Shown here: in pieces, positions 5,221-5,245 of the stretch | Numbering within the stretch: the stretch's first letter is position 1 | Layout: the number at the start of each line of letters is the position of its first letter | Assembly (NCBI GenBank): GCA_031253705.1 | Contig: JAIRVW010000319.1 | Coordinates: 1-5,245 of the forward strand | Source: Brucellaceae bacterium | Lineage (GTDB): Bacteria > Pseudomonadota > Alphaproteobacteria > Rhizobiales > Rhizobiaceae | Reading direction: 5' to 3' | DNA: 5,245 nucleotides | Notes under the pieces: model-generated | The model's database searches: none | What the model saw: the letters and a program-made list of their open reading frames with translations, nothing else | What the model was told of the DNA's origin: nothing | Translations under genes and position numbers: made by a program

Positions 5221-5245
5221 TCAGCCGCCGAAACCACGCAGAAAA
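5221..5245 (-). CDS. 3' end of a partial gene running off the right edge
   Basis: A - strand reading frame enters from the right edge and ends in TGA at 5223-5221. Only the last seven residues are visible (FLRGFGG), too few to identify a product. Support is indirect: the frame is open to the edge and is followed by a hairpin with terminator character. It could be a chance open stretch. Confidence 0.4.

Noticed and set aside
1..5245. CRISPR arrays, tRNA/rRNA genes, insertion sequences, attachment sites
   Set aside because: No regularly spaced repeats, cloverleaf-like segments, transposase frames or terminal inverted repeats were seen.

Overview
The window reads as chromosomal DNA of an alphaproteobacterium, most likely Hyphomicrobiales and plausibly Brucellaceae (Brucella/Ochrobactrum/Pseudochrobactrum type). 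This is inferred from the protein style, moderate GC and gene content; no rRNA or other marker gene is present. I see no IS element, tRNA or CRISPR array.

Layout, left to right. Positions 1-334 hold no convincing gene, only one 7-bp inverted repeat. A two-helix small membrane protein of unknown function follows on the + strand (335-550). A strong hairpin (572-599) separates it from a convergent block on the - strand. Read in its direction of transcription (right to left), that block is: a Tat-exported YtcJ-type amidohydrolase (4989-3238), the [2Fe-2S] redox sensor SoxR (3166-2708), a 14-helix DHA2-type MFS exporter (2495-1029), and a DoxX-family membrane protein (1025-615) that starts 3 nt after the exporter's stop. 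At the right edge are a probable terminator and the last codons of another - strand gene.

The central point is regulatory. Between soxR and the exporter lies a near-textbook SoxR-dependent promoter on the - strand: -35 TTGACC, -10 TATAAG, and a 19-bp spacer containing the perfect dyad ACCTCAAC-CAAA-GTTGAGGT. It would drive exporter plus doxX. A second, weaker SoxR-like box lies immediately upstream of the soxR start codons and contains the soxR Shine-Dalgarno, which suggests autoregulation. The simplest model is that redox-cycling compounds oxidise SoxR, which then switches on an efflux pump and a DoxX protein that may serve membrane redox defence. The amidohydrolase is upstream on the same strand without its own SoxR box, and its link to the module is unproven.

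The families are all known. What may be under-described is the SoxR-MFS-DoxX combination and the double-box architecture.
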